Shown here piece by piece: positions 53,852 through 63,670 of a stretch of 64,000 nucleotides of DNA. Numbering within the stretch: position 1 is the stretch's first letter; each line of letters opens with the position of its first letter. Both the position numbers and the translations under genes were made by a program. A model generated the notes under the pieces. That model had not been told where the DNA came from. It ran no database searches and saw nothing but the letters and a program-made list of their open reading frames with translations. This DNA is from Hespellia stercorisuis DSM 15480. GTDB lineage: Bacteria > Bacillota > Clostridia > Lachnospirales > Lachnospiraceae. The stretch covers positions 12,521 through 76,520 of the forward strand of contig NZ_FQZY01000017.1 of the NCBI RefSeq assembly GCF_900142165.1. The letters run 5' to 3'.

Positions 53852-53880
53852 TTGACAAGGCTTTTCTTTCAGTTTATAAT
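53852..53880 (+). promoter_or_regulatory. Sigma-70 promoter of the sigma-54 activator
   Basis: TTGACA, a 17-base spacer and TATAAT, matching the housekeeping consensus exactly, 46 bases before the activator start. The activator is thus expected to be made constitutively while its target operon waits for a signal. Confidence 0.9.
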
Positions 53881-53925
53881 TACTATTAACTTTTAATATT
53901 AATATCAGAGAGGTCAATAGTAATT

Positions 53926-55215
53926 ATGGATCATTTGCTGCGCTCCGAAAAAATATATCTGATTCTGTCTGAAGCCACCCGCAGATTCAGTCCAGAATCT
54001 CCAATGAAGATCATTGAGTCCGTTTACATCCAGACTCTTTCCAAGGCTACCGGCATCAGCCCCAACAATATAAGCATGGAACTGAACCGTCTTTTTTTAG
54101 ACGGACGCGTCATGCGGGTCCGGGGGCGGCCCGTTATTTACTTCACTTGCGAAGATATGGAAAAAATTTTAAAAAAGAAGCTCCCAACACATGAATTTAC
54201 AGGGCTTGACTCCTTTTTGGAGTTTGTGCAGCCACGCTCTTTTATGGAAAAGGATAAAGACCGGGCCGCTTTTCCTTCTTTAGATGCCTCTGTTTCTTCG
54301 GACTTTGATTATCTGATCGGGTCTTCCAAAAGTCTAAGAGCACATATTGAGTCCGCAAAAGCGGGGATTCTTTATCCTCCCCATGGTCTGCATACGCTGA
54401 TCACGGGACAGACAGGAGTTGGAAAAAGTCATTTTGCCAGTGCCATGTACGACTTTGCCAAGAAAAGCAACCGCCTTTCACCTACCGCTGCCATGGTCAC
54501 ATTCAACTGCGCCAATTATGCAGAGAACCCGCAGCTGCTGGCCTCCCAATTATTTGGCTACGCCAAAGGCGCATTTACCGGAGCCGATTCCGACAAACCG
54601 GGGCTTGTGGAATCCGCTGACAAAGGGCTTCTATTTCTCGATGAAATACATCGTCTGAATCATGAAGGGCAGGAAAAGCTGTTCCTTCTTATGGATCAGG
54701 GAGTATTTCGCCGACTGGGAGAAACTACAAAGACACGGCATGCAGATGTACTGATCATCGGTGCAACAACGGAACCTCCCCAGAGCTCCATGCTCAGCAC
54801 CTTTTTGCGCAGAATCCCCCTGCATATCGAACTTCCGCCCTTAAGTGAGCGTTCTGTTTGTGAGCGTCTGCAGCTTGTTCTTTTCTTTTTTTGGAAAGAA
54901 GCTATGAATTTACAGAAACGAATGATAATAGACCGAAAGATAATTGTTACCTTTGTCCACTATAACTGTCCTTCTAATATAGGACAGCTTGCCACAGATA
55001 TACAGCTTACCTGTGCGAATGCTTATTATAAGCACCTCGTTGAGCGGACTGACTCTTTGCACATAGAATTTGATAATATAAATAGAAATGTTGCCCTTTC
55101 TCTTTTTACAATAGGTAATAACAGCAGGATTTTAGATACAGTACTGAAGGATTGTCCGATTGTTATTGAGAAAAATGTGACTTCAAATGACTTGCTGTCC
55201 ATGTATCTTATATGA
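53926..55215 (+). CDS. Sigma-54 activator, short LevR type
   Basis: A 429-residue AAA+ activator of sigma-54 promoters. The N-terminal 15-75 region is a winged helix-turn-helix (LSKATGISPNNISMELNRLF). The AAA+ domain runs from about 125 to 345, with Walker A GQTGVGKS (161-168), the sigma-54 contact GAFTGA (215-220) and Walker B LLFLDE (235-240). The next stretch (NCPSNIGQLATDIQLTCANA) is the LevR/ManR-type linker. LevR proteins go on for another 400-500 residues with PTS regulation and EIIA-like domains; here the gene ends first. It is divergent from the operon with a perfect sigma-54 promoter. What controls it is unknown. Confidence 0.88.
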   Translation: MDHLLRSEKIYLILSEATRRFSPESPMKIIESVYIQTLSKATGISPNNISMELNRLFLDGRVMRVRGRPVIYFTCEDMEKILKKKLPTHEFTGLDSFLEFVQPRSFMEKDKDRAAFPSLDASVSSDFDYLIGSSKSLRAHIESAKAGILYPPHGLHTLITGQTGVGKSHFASAMYDFAKKSNRLSPTAAMVTFNCANYAENPQLLASQLFGYAKGAFTGADSDKPGLVESADKGLLFLDEIHRLNHEGQEKLFLLMDQGVFRRLGETTKTRHADVLIIGATTEPPQSSMLSTFLRRIPLHIELPPLSERSVCERLQLVLFFFWKEAMNLQKRMIIDRKIIVTFVHYNCPSNIGQLATDIQLTCANAYYKHLVERTDSLHIEFDNINRNVALSLFTIGNNSRILDTVLKDCPIVIEKNVTSNDLLSMYLI

Positions 55216-55219
55216 CAGT

Positions 55220-55247
55220 AAAAAAGGGAGAACCCGCAGGCTCTCCC
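55220..55247 (-). terminator. Terminator of the kdp operon
   Basis: On the minus strand GGGAGA...TCTCCC pairs, with an extra GG/CC inside, and is followed by TTTTTT. It lies about 50 bases beyond the kdpE stop and just past the convergent activator gene. Confidence 0.85.
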
Positions 55248-55293
55248 CTGTCTCAGTCCACTCAAGTATCTGAAACACATGTCATCATTTTAT

Positions 55294-56007
55294 TCAGCGT
55301 ACATCTTCTTCCTGCTTAATCATGCAATACCCCACTCCAATATGTGTCTTAATACTGGTCTCACACTTAGACAGCTTCTCTATCTTTTTCCGCAGAGTTG
55401 CCACATGCACTCTCAGAGAAGCAATGTCACTTTCAAAGGTGCTCCCCCATATCTCCTTTGTAAGATACGCATGGGTTAAGACCCTCCCGACATTTTGAGA
55501 CAGCAAATATAGAATTTTATATTCCGTCGGTGTGAGATGTAATTCTTCTCCTCCTATATAGGCACACTGAAGCGAATAATCAACCTTTAGTGTTCCGTTG
55601 ACAAAGACAGAGCTTTCCTGGTTCACAGCCTCTTTTAAGTAAGAAATTCTACGGCAGGTACTTCTGATTCTGGCCAGTAACTCTATTGTGGAAAAGGGTT
55701 TCGTCAGATAGTCATCTGCCCCCGCATCGAGTGCTTCTATTTTGTCTTTGTCTTCGCTTCTTGCTGTAATAACGATAATTGGTACCTTTGACCAGCTTCT
55801 TATTTTTTGGATCACCGCTACCCCGTCCATATCCGGCAGCCCCAAATCCAGCAATATAATGTCCGGCTGCCTGGTAGATGCCTCGATAATCGCCTGCGAC
55901 CCATTCACTGCCACATGGTATTTATAACTTTCTGTCTCCAGTGCTGTCCCGATCAAATTCCGAATTGCTGCATCATCTTCTACAATTAAAATCTTACTGT
56001 TATTCAT
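55294..56007 (-). CDS. kdpE: Response regulator KdpE
   Basis: A 237-residue OmpR-family regulator that turns on the potassium ATPase operon. The receiver has the acidic pair in IVEDDAAIRN, phospho-acceptor Asp in IILLDLGLPDMDG and Lys in DDYLTKPFS. The C-terminal winged helix covers about 130-230 (LTPTEYKILYLLSQNVGRVL, and VHVATLRKKI for the recognition helix). It overlaps the kdpD end by eight bases and is the last gene before the terminator. Confidence 0.93.
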   Translation of the reverse strand: MNNSKILIVEDDAAIRNLIGTALETESYKYHVAVNGSQAIIEASTRQPDIILLDLGLPDMDGVAVIQKIRSWSKVPIIVITARSEDKDKIEALDAGADDYLTKPFSTIELLARIRSTCRRISYLKEAVNQESSVFVNGTLKVDYSLQCAYIGGEELHLTPTEYKILYLLSQNVGRVLTHAYLTKEIWGSTFESDIASLRVHVATLRKKIEKLSKCETSIKTHIGVGYCMIKQEEDVR

Positions 56008-58696
56008 GAATTGCCACCTCCTCTGCTATTAACGTAAATCGGAAAATTGCTCCCTTCGGGGTATTATCAATCACATCTATACTCCCTCCATGTGCATTTA
56101 CAATCGACTTGCATAATGCAAGTCCCAGACCGAGACTCCGGTTGGAATCTGCGACTCCCGTATTTGCGGTATAAAACATATCAAATATCCTTTCTTTATC
56201 TTCTGTACTGATTCCCCCGCCATTATCCGACACTTCTATGCGCACCATTCCATCCATTTTTCTCGTTCGAATGAAAATGGTACTTCCGGAGGGCGTGTAT
56301 TTGATCGCATTGTCTACCAGATTAATGATGACCTGCACAATCAGTCGGGAGTCTGCTTTTACCAACTGCATCTCATCTTCCATCTTTAATTCGATATGAT
56401 ATTCTACGGATTTTCTATTGATATGCCGGAAGGCCTCTTCTATGATGTCTTCCAGCATTTCTGCATGCATTTTAATCGCCATGGTACCATCTTCAATCCG
56501 GGTAACCGATAATAGATTTTCTACCAGGTTAATCAACCACATGGAATCATCATAAATGTCTGTGCATATTTTCCGTCTGTTTTCTTCATTGAAATCATTT
56601 TGGAGCAACATACCTGCATTCCCGGAGATACTTGTCAGTGGCGTTCTCAGGTCATGAGAAATCGCACGCAGCAGATTCGCTCGCAGCTTCTCGCTATTGG
56701 CCTGTTCTGTGGCTTTTTCTTTGCTGTATCTCAGCGTCTCTCTCTCCATTGCCGCCGCTGCTTCTGACAGGACTGCAAACAACAGATTGCTCTCAAATGC
56801 TGCCAGGTTGTCATTTAATTTCATGGCGACTGCAATCACACCATATACTTCCTTTTCATTTCGAATTGCCAGATAGTAGCACTTCGCATTTCCGAGTGTT
56901 CCTGTCGATGCACCTGCTCTTTTTCGATTTTTATAGACCCAGGCCGCAACTGCCTGCTCACTATTTGTTATATATGCATCTCCGTTTGAAGTTTCCGGTG
57001 TTAAGGTCAGTCTTGGCTCCAACAGCACATTGTTTTCTGCTTTATAAAATACAATGTCACGATTTAATAATTTTACCAGTTGATCTGAAATAATTTTTCC
57101 GATACCGTCCACATTGTTTTCATCCTGTAATAATTGATTGGTATCTAATATTACCTGGGTCCGATAAGCTACCTTTGCCAGTTCCTTTGCCTGGAGCTTC
57201 ATCTTCAGTGCCAGATTACTGGATATAAGTGCTGCCAGAAAGGTAATGAAAAAGGTAACTGGATAGCTCGAATCGTATGCCTGCAGCGAAAATCTCGGTT
57301 CCGTAAATAAAAAATTAAAGATAACCACACTGAAAATAGACAGGCAAAAGGTAAGCATTCGATTGGAAATCGTAATTCCTGAAATCATACCCCCCAATAT
57401 GTAAACAATAATAATATTTGCCTCTGTAAAACCCATATGATAAAAACCAAGACCAATCAGCGTTGCGATTGCAAGAATTACTATGGATTTTGCGATGTCT
57501 TTCCAGGATATTTTTTCTATCGTTTCTTTCTTGGCAATTCCGGGCCGATAATTGGCCGGATCATCCGGTATCACGTAAATATCAAGATTCGGAGCTAACA
57601 TGGTGAGTCTTTCTACAAAAGTTGTCCGTGGGAAAAGCCTTCTCTTTACATTACTTCTTCCAATTACCAGTTTGGAAACCCCGGAGGTTCTTGCATATTC
57701 TGCCATAATAAACGGGATGTCTTCTCCACATATTGTTTCAATTTTTGCCCCCAGCTGCTGCGCCAGATGAATGTTGCTCTTGAGACGTTTTTTGTCTTTT
57801 TCCCCTGAATTTTCAAAATCCGGAGATTCTACATACAGCCCTATGAAAACACCCCCGAAAGCCTGCGCCAGTCTGGCTGCGGTACGTATACTTTTCTCAT
57901 TGGACGGAGATGCCGAGATTCCAACCATAATTTTTTCTTCGGTAAAGTATTCATGTCCACTTCTCTTTTTCGCCTTTTCCGACTGCCAGTTAACGCGGAC
58001 TGCCGTTCTTCGAAGCGCCAGTTCCCGCAGTGCCGTCAGCTTCTCCTCGGTAAAAAAATGCTGAAGGGCTTTTTTTGCCTGAGATACCTTATATATCTTT
58101 CCTTCCTTCAGCCGATGGATTAATTCTGCCGGCTCTACATCCACCAGCTGTACTTCTTCGGCCAGGTCAAATACCCGGTCCGGGATTCTTTCTTTTACTC
58201 GAATCTCTGTAATGGATGCCACAATGTCACAGAGACTTTCTATATGCTGCACATTCACAGTTGTATACACATCAATCCCTGCGTGAAGGAGTTCTTCTAC
58301 ATCCTGATATCTCTTCTCGTGACGACTGCCAACTGCATTGGTATGCGCAAATTCGTCTACCAGTACAATCTGTGGTTTCCTCTGTAAAATTCCATCCAGA
58401 TCCATTTCGTGAAGCAGCATTTTCTGATGCTCTACCTGCCTGACAGGAAGAACTTCCATTCCCTCCATCAGCTGCATCGTATCCGGGCGCATATGAGGCT
58501 CTATGTATCCACACACGATATCGATTCCTTTTGCTTTTTTTTCACTTGCCTCTTTTAGCATGGCGTAGGTTTTGCCTACCCCGGCCGCATACCCAAAAAA
58601 TATTTTTAATTTCCCCTGGGTTGTCTTATCCTGCTCGCTTTGAATATGTTCTAATATTTCCTCGGGCTTTGGTCTTTGTATCTCCACAGCTTTCAC
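56000..58696 (-). CDS. kdpD: Potassium sensor kinase KdpD
   Basis: An 898-residue membrane kinase that senses potassium shortage. The cytoplasmic N-terminal KdpD domain has Walker A GYAAGVGKT (35-43) and DEFAHTNAVGS, followed by a universal-stress-like domain (about 250-370, IMVGISASPSNEKSIRTAAR), where c-di-AMP binds in some Firmicutes. Four short helices lie around 400-490, then a GAF-like part, HisKA with RAISHDLRTPLTSISGNAGM and HATPase with DNGGGI and RSLGLGLAL. All domains of the full-length type are present, unlike the short KdpD of some Gram-positives. Confidence 0.95.
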   Translation of the reverse strand: MKAVEIQRPKPEEILEHIQSEQDKTTQGKLKIFFGYAAGVGKTYAMLKEASEKKAKGIDIVCGYIEPHMRPDTMQLMEGMEVLPVRQVEHQKMLLHEMDLDGILQRKPQIVLVDEFAHTNAVGSRHEKRYQDVEELLHAGIDVYTTVNVQHIESLCDIVASITEIRVKERIPDRVFDLAEEVQLVDVEPAELIHRLKEGKIYKVSQAKKALQHFFTEEKLTALRELALRRTAVRVNWQSEKAKKRSGHEYFTEEKIMVGISASPSNEKSIRTAARLAQAFGGVFIGLYVESPDFENSGEKDKKRLKSNIHLAQQLGAKIETICGEDIPFIMAEYARTSGVSKLVIGRSNVKRRLFPRTTFVERLTMLAPNLDIYVIPDDPANYRPGIAKKETIEKISWKDIAKSIVILAIATLIGLGFYHMGFTEANIIIVYILGGMISGITISNRMLTFCLSIFSVVIFNFLFTEPRFSLQAYDSSYPVTFFITFLAALISSNLALKMKLQAKELAKVAYRTQVILDTNQLLQDENNVDGIGKIISDQLVKLLNRDIVFYKAENNVLLEPRLTLTPETSNGDAYITNSEQAVAAWVYKNRKRAGASTGTLGNAKCYYLAIRNEKEVYGVIAVAMKLNDNLAAFESNLLFAVLSEAAAAMERETLRYSKEKATEQANSEKLRANLLRAISHDLRTPLTSISGNAGMLLQNDFNEENRRKICTDIYDDSMWLINLVENLLSVTRIEDGTMAIKMHAEMLEDIIEEAFRHINRKSVEYHIELKMEDEMQLVKADSRLIVQVIINLVDNAIKYTPSGSTIFIRTRKMDGMVRIEVSDNGGGISTEDKERIFDMFYTANTGVADSNRSLGLGLALCKSIVNAHGGSIDVIDNTPKGAIFRFTLIAEEVAIHE

Positions 58697-58717
58697 TTCC
58701 TCTCAATTAACACGTTT

Positions 58718-58750
58718 AGGCTCAGATACCTATGGTCTGTATCTGAGCCT
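58718..58750. other. Hairpin between kdpC and kdpD
   Basis: AGGCTCAGATAC pairs perfectly with GTATCTGAGCCT around a nine-base loop in the 59-base gap. On the coding strand no T run follows. It could be a processing or attenuation site that sets pump and sensor levels apart. Confidence 0.7.
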
Positions 58751-58755
58751 TTTAC

Positions 58756-59361
58756 TTATTTCAAAATGCCTTCCAGCATCAAGTTTACTTTTAACACATT
58801 GACGGTGTTTTCACCAAAGATACCAAGTACTTTTTTTGTAGTACATGTATCAATCATCTGATTTACTTCCTCCTCCGTCAAATGGTTGTTTTTTGCAATG
58901 CGGGGGACTTGATACCTGGCTGCCGCCACCGAGATATCCGGATCTAGTCCACTTCCGGAACAAGTGACCAGATCCACCGGGATTTTTGACGTAGTACTCT
59001 CTGGATTTGCCGCCAGTATCATATCGACTCTTGCATCTACGATATCCTGAAAATCTTTGCTTTCGGGACTTAAATTGGATGGTCCGCTATACATCTGGTA
59101 ATTTCCTTCTTCATCTTGAAACGTGGTCGTCGACAGGTTCATGACCCTGCCCCACATATGGTCTTTATCGGCAAATTCCTGGGCCAGTAATTCAGACCCG
59201 TATTTCACTCCATCCACTTCTATGATACTTCCATTGGCCTGCTTTGGGAACAGAAGATTTCCAAATCCTGTCACCACAGCCGTGTAGATAACTCCGCACA
59301 ACACGGTCATAACCAGCACCAAACCTGCAGCTGTTCTTGCTGTATTCTTAAATAGTTTCAT
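58756..59361 (-). CDS. kdpC: Potassium-transporting ATPase subunit KdpC
   Basis: The single-helix accessory subunit of the KdpFABC pump, 201 residues from the ATG at 59361. A longer frame reaching 59394 would overlap kdpB, and AGGGTGAG precedes the chosen start. The N-terminal helix (ARTAAGLVLVMTVLCGVIYT) is followed by the conserved GNLLFPKQANGS, SGPSNLSPESKDFQD and CSGSGLDPDISVAAARYQVP, with LLMLEGILK-like end. It stabilises the complex and raises ATP affinity of KdpB. Confidence 0.93.
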   Translation of the reverse strand: MKLFKNTARTAAGLVLVMTVLCGVIYTAVVTGFGNLLFPKQANGSIIEVDGVKYGSELLAQEFADKDHMWGRVMNLSTTTFQDEEGNYQMYSGPSNLSPESKDFQDIVDARVDMILAANPESTTSKIPVDLVTCSGSGLDPDISVAAARYQVPRIAKNNHLTEEEVNQMIDTCTTKKVLGIFGENTVNVLKVNLMLEGILK

Positions 59362-59386
59362 GTTTTTCTCACCCTTTCTGATGAAT

Positions 59387-61432
59387 CTATGCAACGCCGA
59401 TTACTCCGAGAAGCATATCTATAATTTTAATAAATATAAATGGGGTGATAATACCGCCCAGTCCATATACCAGTAAGTTCCCGGATAATAGCTTTCCTGC
59501 AGATACTTCTCTGTATTTTACCCCTTTTAATGCCAATGGAACCAAAGCTATTATGACAAGTGCATTATAGATAATAGCCGAGAGGACTGCACTCTGAGGA
59601 CTTCTAAGCCCCATAATATTTAAGGCTGCAAGACCCGGATACAATCCGATAAACAGTGCCGGAATGATGGCAAAATATTTTGCCAGATCATTTGCAATAC
59701 TAAAGGTAGTCAGGCTGCCTCTGGTCATTAACAATTGTTTTCCTATTCTTACGATGTCAATAAGCTTTGTCGGTGAAGAATCTAAATCCACCATATTTCC
59801 CGCTTCTTTTGCAGCCTGTGTACCACTGTTCATAGCAACTGCTACATCTGCCTGTGCCAGTGCCGGCGCGTCATTTGTTCCATCACCGGTCATCGCAACC
59901 AGATGACCCTTGGTCTGAAAATCACGAATCATCTCCAGCTTTCCTTCCGGCGTTGCCTCTGCAAGGAAATCATCTACCCCGGCCTCTGCTGCAATGGCTG
60001 CTGCCGTCAACGGATTGTCTCCTGTAATCATGATGGTCTTAATTCCCATCTTTCTTAAATCTGCAAATTTTTCCTGCACACCATCCTTGATGATATCTTT
60101 CAGATAAATCACACCCATAACTTTGTGATTCTTGGTAACTACCAGAGGTGTACCTCCTTTGGATGCGATTTGCTTTACAATTTCATCACATTTTTTGCTA
60201 TATATCTGGCCTGCACTCTCTACATACTGCTGCATGGATTCTGCTGCACCTTTTCGAATTTCATTTCCGTCAAAATCCACACCGCTCATTCTTGTCGCCG
60301 CCGTAAATGGGATGAAGACCATATTTTTATCGCTCAGTTGTCTTTCTCTGATTCCGAATTTCTCTTTTGCGAGTATCACCACGCTTCTTCCCTCCGGTGT
60401 CTCATCTGCTAGGGATGATAACTGCGCTGCATCTGCCAGTTCTTTTTCGCTGATTCCATCCACCGGGAAGAATGCATCTGCCTGACGGTTACCAAGTGTA
60501 ATGGTACCTGTTTTATCCAGCATCAGAATATCTACATCCCCTGCTGCTTCAATGGCTCTTCCACTCATTGCCAGCACATTTGCCTGATTTAACCGGCTCA
60601 TACCTGCAATTCCGATTGCAGACAGCAGTGCACCGATTGTGGTCGGAGCCAGACAAACGAGTAATGCCACCAGAGTTGTAATCGATGTCGGATTGTCTAT
60701 TCCCGCCTGGTTCGCTGAAAAAAGAGAATATGTATACAGCGACATGGTAACGAGGATAAATATGATGGAAAGGGCCACCAGGAAAATCTGTAATGCAATT
60801 TCATTTGGAGTCTTTTTTCTCGATGCGCCTTCTACCATTGCGATCATCTGATCCAGGAAACTTTTTCCTGCTTCGCTGGTCACTTCAACCACGATCCAAT
60901 CAGACAATACGGTCGTTCCACCGGTTACCGCACTTCGATCTCCACCGCTCTCGCGGATGACCGGTGCGGACTCTCCGGTAATTGCGCTTTCATCTACAGA
61001 AGCCGCACCATCTACTACTTCTCCATCTGCAGGGATCTGTTCCCCTGCTTTTACAATGACCAGTTCCCCTTTTTTTAATGAAACGGAAGGTACGATCTGG
61101 ATTTTTTCTTTTTCTGTTACGGATGGAATCTTATGTGCATCCACCTCTTTTTTGGCTGCCCTGAGCGAATCCGCCTGCGCCTTTCCCCTGCCTTCTGCAA
61201 TGGCTTCTGCAAAGTTTGCAAATAATACGGTAAGCCACAATATAAGCGCAATCGCCAAGGTATAACCACTGGATGCATCTCCTATCCCAAAGAGTGATAT
61301 TACCCACAATATACTGGTTAAAATTGCTGATATATACACCAGAAGCATGACCGGATTACCCGCCTGTGTTTTTGGATTTAATTTAATAAATGAATCTTTT
61401 ACTGCTCTATTTAACATGTTCTTATCTGACAT
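59387..61432 (-). CDS. kdpB: Potassium-transporting P-type ATPase KdpB
   Basis: The catalytic subunit of the Kdp pump, 681 residues. The phosphorylated Asp is in [13 protein letters not shown], the actuator motif is TGESAPV, the nucleotide site carries KGAAESM, and the hinge motif is [20 protein letters not shown]. Seven helices are visible, including the [15 protein letters not shown] segment of the membrane core. It sits between kdpA and kdpC with short gaps (19 and 25 bases). Confidence 0.96.
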   Translation of the reverse strand: MSDKNMLNRAVKDSFIKLNPKTQAGNPVMLLVYISAILTSILWVISLFGIGDASSGYTLAIALILWLTVLFANFAEAIAEGRGKAQADSLRAAKKEVDAHKIPSVTEKEKIQIVPSVSLKKGELVIVKAGEQIPADGEVVDGAASVDESAITGESAPVIRESGGDRSAVTGGTTVLSDWIVVEVTSEAGKSFLDQMIAMVEGASRKKTPNEIALQIFLVALSIIFILVTMSLYTYSLFSANQAGIDNPTSITTLVALLVCLAPTTIGALLSAIGIAGMSRLNQANVLAMSGRAIEAAGDVDILMLDKTGTITLGNRQADAFFPVDGISEKELADAAQLSSLADETPEGRSVVILAKEKFGIRERQLSDKNMVFIPFTAATRMSGVDFDGNEIRKGAAESMQQYVESAGQIYSKKCDEIVKQIASKGGTPLVVTKNHKVMGVIYLKDIIKDGVQEKFADLRKMGIKTIMITGDNPLTAAAIAAEAGVDDFLAEATPEGKLEMIRDFQTKGHLVAMTGDGTNDAPALAQADVAVAMNSGTQAAKEAGNMVDLDSSPTKLIDIVRIGKQLLMTRGSLTTFSIANDLAKYFAIIPALFIGLYPGLAALNIMGLRSPQSAVLSAIIYNALVIIALVPLALKGVKYREVSAGKLLSGNLLVYGLGGIITPFIFIKIIDMLLGVIGVA

Positions 61433-61451
61433 CTCAATTCACCTCCGGATG

Positions 61452-63251
61452 CTAACTGAAAAATTCTGCTAATGGTCCAAGTGCCAGCGCTGGGAAAAAG
61501 CTGAGTGCGCCAATCAATAAGACAACGAAGATGAGTAAAAATACAAACATTCCATTGCTTGTTGACAGTGTGCCTGCTGTTCTGGCTATCTTTTTCTTTT
61601 GCACCATATTGCCCGCTATCGCAAGAATTCCTACAATCGGAACAAATCTGGCAAATAACATACATGCTCCCAGGCTTAAGTTCAAAAATACTGTATCTGC
61701 CCCAAATCCGGCAAATGCGGAACCATTGTTCCCAGATGCTGAGGAGAATGCATAGAGCATTTCAGAAAATCCATGCGCTCCCGTATTATTCAGGCTGTCT
61801 GTGATTCCAGGTAATGCCGCTGCAATTCCACTGCCAACTAAAATTGCAATTGGAGTAGCCAGGCAGACGAGCACCGCCCATTTCATTTCGTAAGGTTCTA
61901 TCTTTTTTCCAAGGTACTCCGGTGTACGGCCTACCATTAATCCTGCGATAAATACCGTCAGTATTGCAAATGCAAGCATTCCATATAATCCACAGCCAAC
62001 TCCGCCAAAGATAACCTCTCCAAGCTGCATTAACAACATTACAACCATACCACCAAGCGGGGTAAAACTATCATGCATCGAGTTTACCGATCCATTGGAT
62101 GCCGCTGTAGTAAATACGCCCCACGTAGAGGACGCTGCAATACCGAACCGCGATTCCTTACCTTCCATATTACCGCCGGCCTGATCGGTTGTTCCAGTAT
62201 CTAACATTTGATTTTCTGTCAATACCGTCGGGGCAGTCTGCTCTGCTACTGCTACTGAACCAAGCGCTACTGCCAGAACAATAAACATAGCTAAGAATAC
62301 TGCTTTTCCCTGTTTCTTATCCTTTATGCTTCTCCCAAATGAAAAACAGAGAGATGCCGGTATCAATAAAATCGATAACATTTCAATCAGATTGCTCCAC
62401 CAGGTCGGGTTCTCCAGCGGATGAGCAGAATTGACGCCATAATATCCGCCTCCATTGGTTCCCAGCTGCTTGATTGCCACCTGGCTTGCTGCGAAACCAA
62501 GTGGTACAACTTCCTCGGTGACCACCTGCGCATCCTCAAGCAACACGCCATTTACACGAACTTGATTGTCTTCTATAACCGCATCTTCTATGATGTTCCC
62601 TTCCGTATCCACAGCAACCGGCTCTACCAGCTTAACAGACTCTGCTGCATTTGGACTTTGTGTCACTCCCTGAGACACTAAAAATACTGATTCTATGAGA
62701 GCCAGTGGAATTAACACGTAGAGTACCGATCTGGTTAAATCGGTCCAGAAGTTTCCAATTCCTTTTTCTTTCACTCTCATAAATCCTCTGATCAGAGCAA
62801 ATAATACGGCCATTCCTGTTCCTGCTGAAACAAAGTTTTGAACCGTCAAGCCCAATGCCTGAGAGAGATAGCTCAATTGACTCTCTCCACTGTAAGCCTG
62901 CCAATTGGTATTGGTAATAAAACTAATGGCTGTATTCAGAGATAAATCCCAACTCATTCCCCCCACATGCTGTGGATTTCCAAATAAGTGGCCCTGCAGC
63001 ATCTGCAGCAGAAACAGCACCAGCAGACCAAATCCACTGAATAACAAAACACTTCCCAAATACCGTTTCCAGTTCATCTCCTCGTCTTCTTTTACCCGGA
63101 GGACTTTATAGATTCCTTTTTCACATGGTCGAATCACTTTAGACAACCATACTTTTTCTCCATTCATTACCTTGCTGATATATTTTCCCAAGGGTATTGC
63201 CAAAATCACTAATAACACCATGTATAACACATATTGCACAATAAGGCCCAT
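61452..63251 (-). CDS. kdpA: Potassium-binding channel subunit KdpA
   Basis: The 599-residue membrane subunit that binds and conducts potassium, related to KtrB/TrkH channels. Ten or so helices and the four selectivity loops are present, for example TNTNWQAYSGES-type loop 1, GTNGGGYYGVNSAHPLENPT in loop 2, GAHGFSEMLYAFSSASGNNG in the last. It is longer than E. coli KdpA (557) through an acidic insert with EDAVIEDNQVRVNG after the loop 1 region. Its ATG overlaps the kdpF stop by one base (TAATG). Confidence 0.95.
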   Translation of the reverse strand: MGLIVQYVLYMVLLVILAIPLGKYISKVMNGEKVWLSKVIRPCEKGIYKVLRVKEDEEMNWKRYLGSVLLFSGFGLLVLFLLQMLQGHLFGNPQHVGGMSWDLSLNTAISFITNTNWQAYSGESQLSYLSQALGLTVQNFVSAGTGMAVLFALIRGFMRVKEKGIGNFWTDLTRSVLYVLIPLALIESVFLVSQGVTQSPNAAESVKLVEPVAVDTEGNIIEDAVIEDNQVRVNGVLLEDAQVVTEEVVPLGFAASQVAIKQLGTNGGGYYGVNSAHPLENPTWWSNLIEMLSILLIPASLCFSFGRSIKDKKQGKAVFLAMFIVLAVALGSVAVAEQTAPTVLTENQMLDTGTTDQAGGNMEGKESRFGIAASSTWGVFTTAASNGSVNSMHDSFTPLGGMVVMLLMQLGEVIFGGVGCGLYGMLAFAILTVFIAGLMVGRTPEYLGKKIEPYEMKWAVLVCLATPIAILVGSGIAAALPGITDSLNNTGAHGFSEMLYAFSSASGNNGSAFAGFGADTVFLNLSLGACMLFARFVPIVGILAIAGNMVQKKKIARTAGTLSTSNGMFVFLLIFVVLLIGALSFFPALALGPLAEFFS

Positions 63252-63340
63252 TACTTTTCATCTCCTTTCAATAAAATGATTATGTAATAAATCAATAACG
63301 CTGTAATGCAAACTCCAATCAATGCGACGATAAACTGCAT
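63251..63340 (-). CDS. kdpF: KdpF small pump subunit
   Basis: A 29-residue single-helix peptide (MQFIVALIGVCITALLIYYI, then a short ILLKGDEK tail) read from the ATG at 63340 behind GGAGGCAAAGAACT. Length, hydrophobicity, cytoplasmic Lys/Asp end and position directly before kdpA match KdpF, the lipid-like stabiliser of the Kdp complex. The TAA overlaps the kdpA ATG. Confidence 0.88.
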   Translation of the reverse strand: MQFIVALIGVCITALLIYYIIILLKGDEK

Positions 63341-63663
63341 AGTTCTTTGCCTCCTTCTTCCGCTAACTCTAAATAATCCTCGTTACCATAGCAGCACGTT
63401 CCTGTAGAACAAAAAGCTCCATATTGCTTCAAATTACTTTTCGCCGGAACATAAGTTGGGTCTAAGGCATAGGCCGCACGAAAATGTTTCATTGCCTGAG
63501 TATGATTATGTTCTTTTTCCAACAGGATTCCCATTAAATTATGTGGGATTGCTGAATGCGGATTTTTCTGCATAGCCAATGTAACTTTATTTTCGCCTTC
63601 ATTGTAATGAGCCCTTTGGATGTCACTTTTCACTTCATCGATCAATGCACTATATTCTTTCAT
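63319..63663 (-). CDS. TPR-like protein at the head of the kdp operon
   Basis: A 114-residue soluble protein. Two tetratricopeptide-like helical pairs are visible (NEGENKVTLAMQKNPHSAIP, AMKHFRAAYALDPTYVPAKS), then a Cys-rich end CSTGTCCYGNEDY. It overlaps kdpF by 22 bases in another frame and is the first gene of the transcript. No such protein is part of the classical Kdp pump. A regulatory or assembly role is possible. The Cys cluster might bind a metal or sense redox. Its ribosome site AAGGGGG lies in a hairpin stem. Confidence 0.75.
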   Translation of the reverse strand: MKEYSALIDEVKSDIQRAHYNEGENKVTLAMQKNPHSAIPHNLMGILLEKEHNHTQAMKHFRAAYALDPTYVPAKSNLKQYGAFCSTGTCCYGNEDYLELAEEGGKELCSLSSH

Positions 63664-63670
63664 AAAAACA

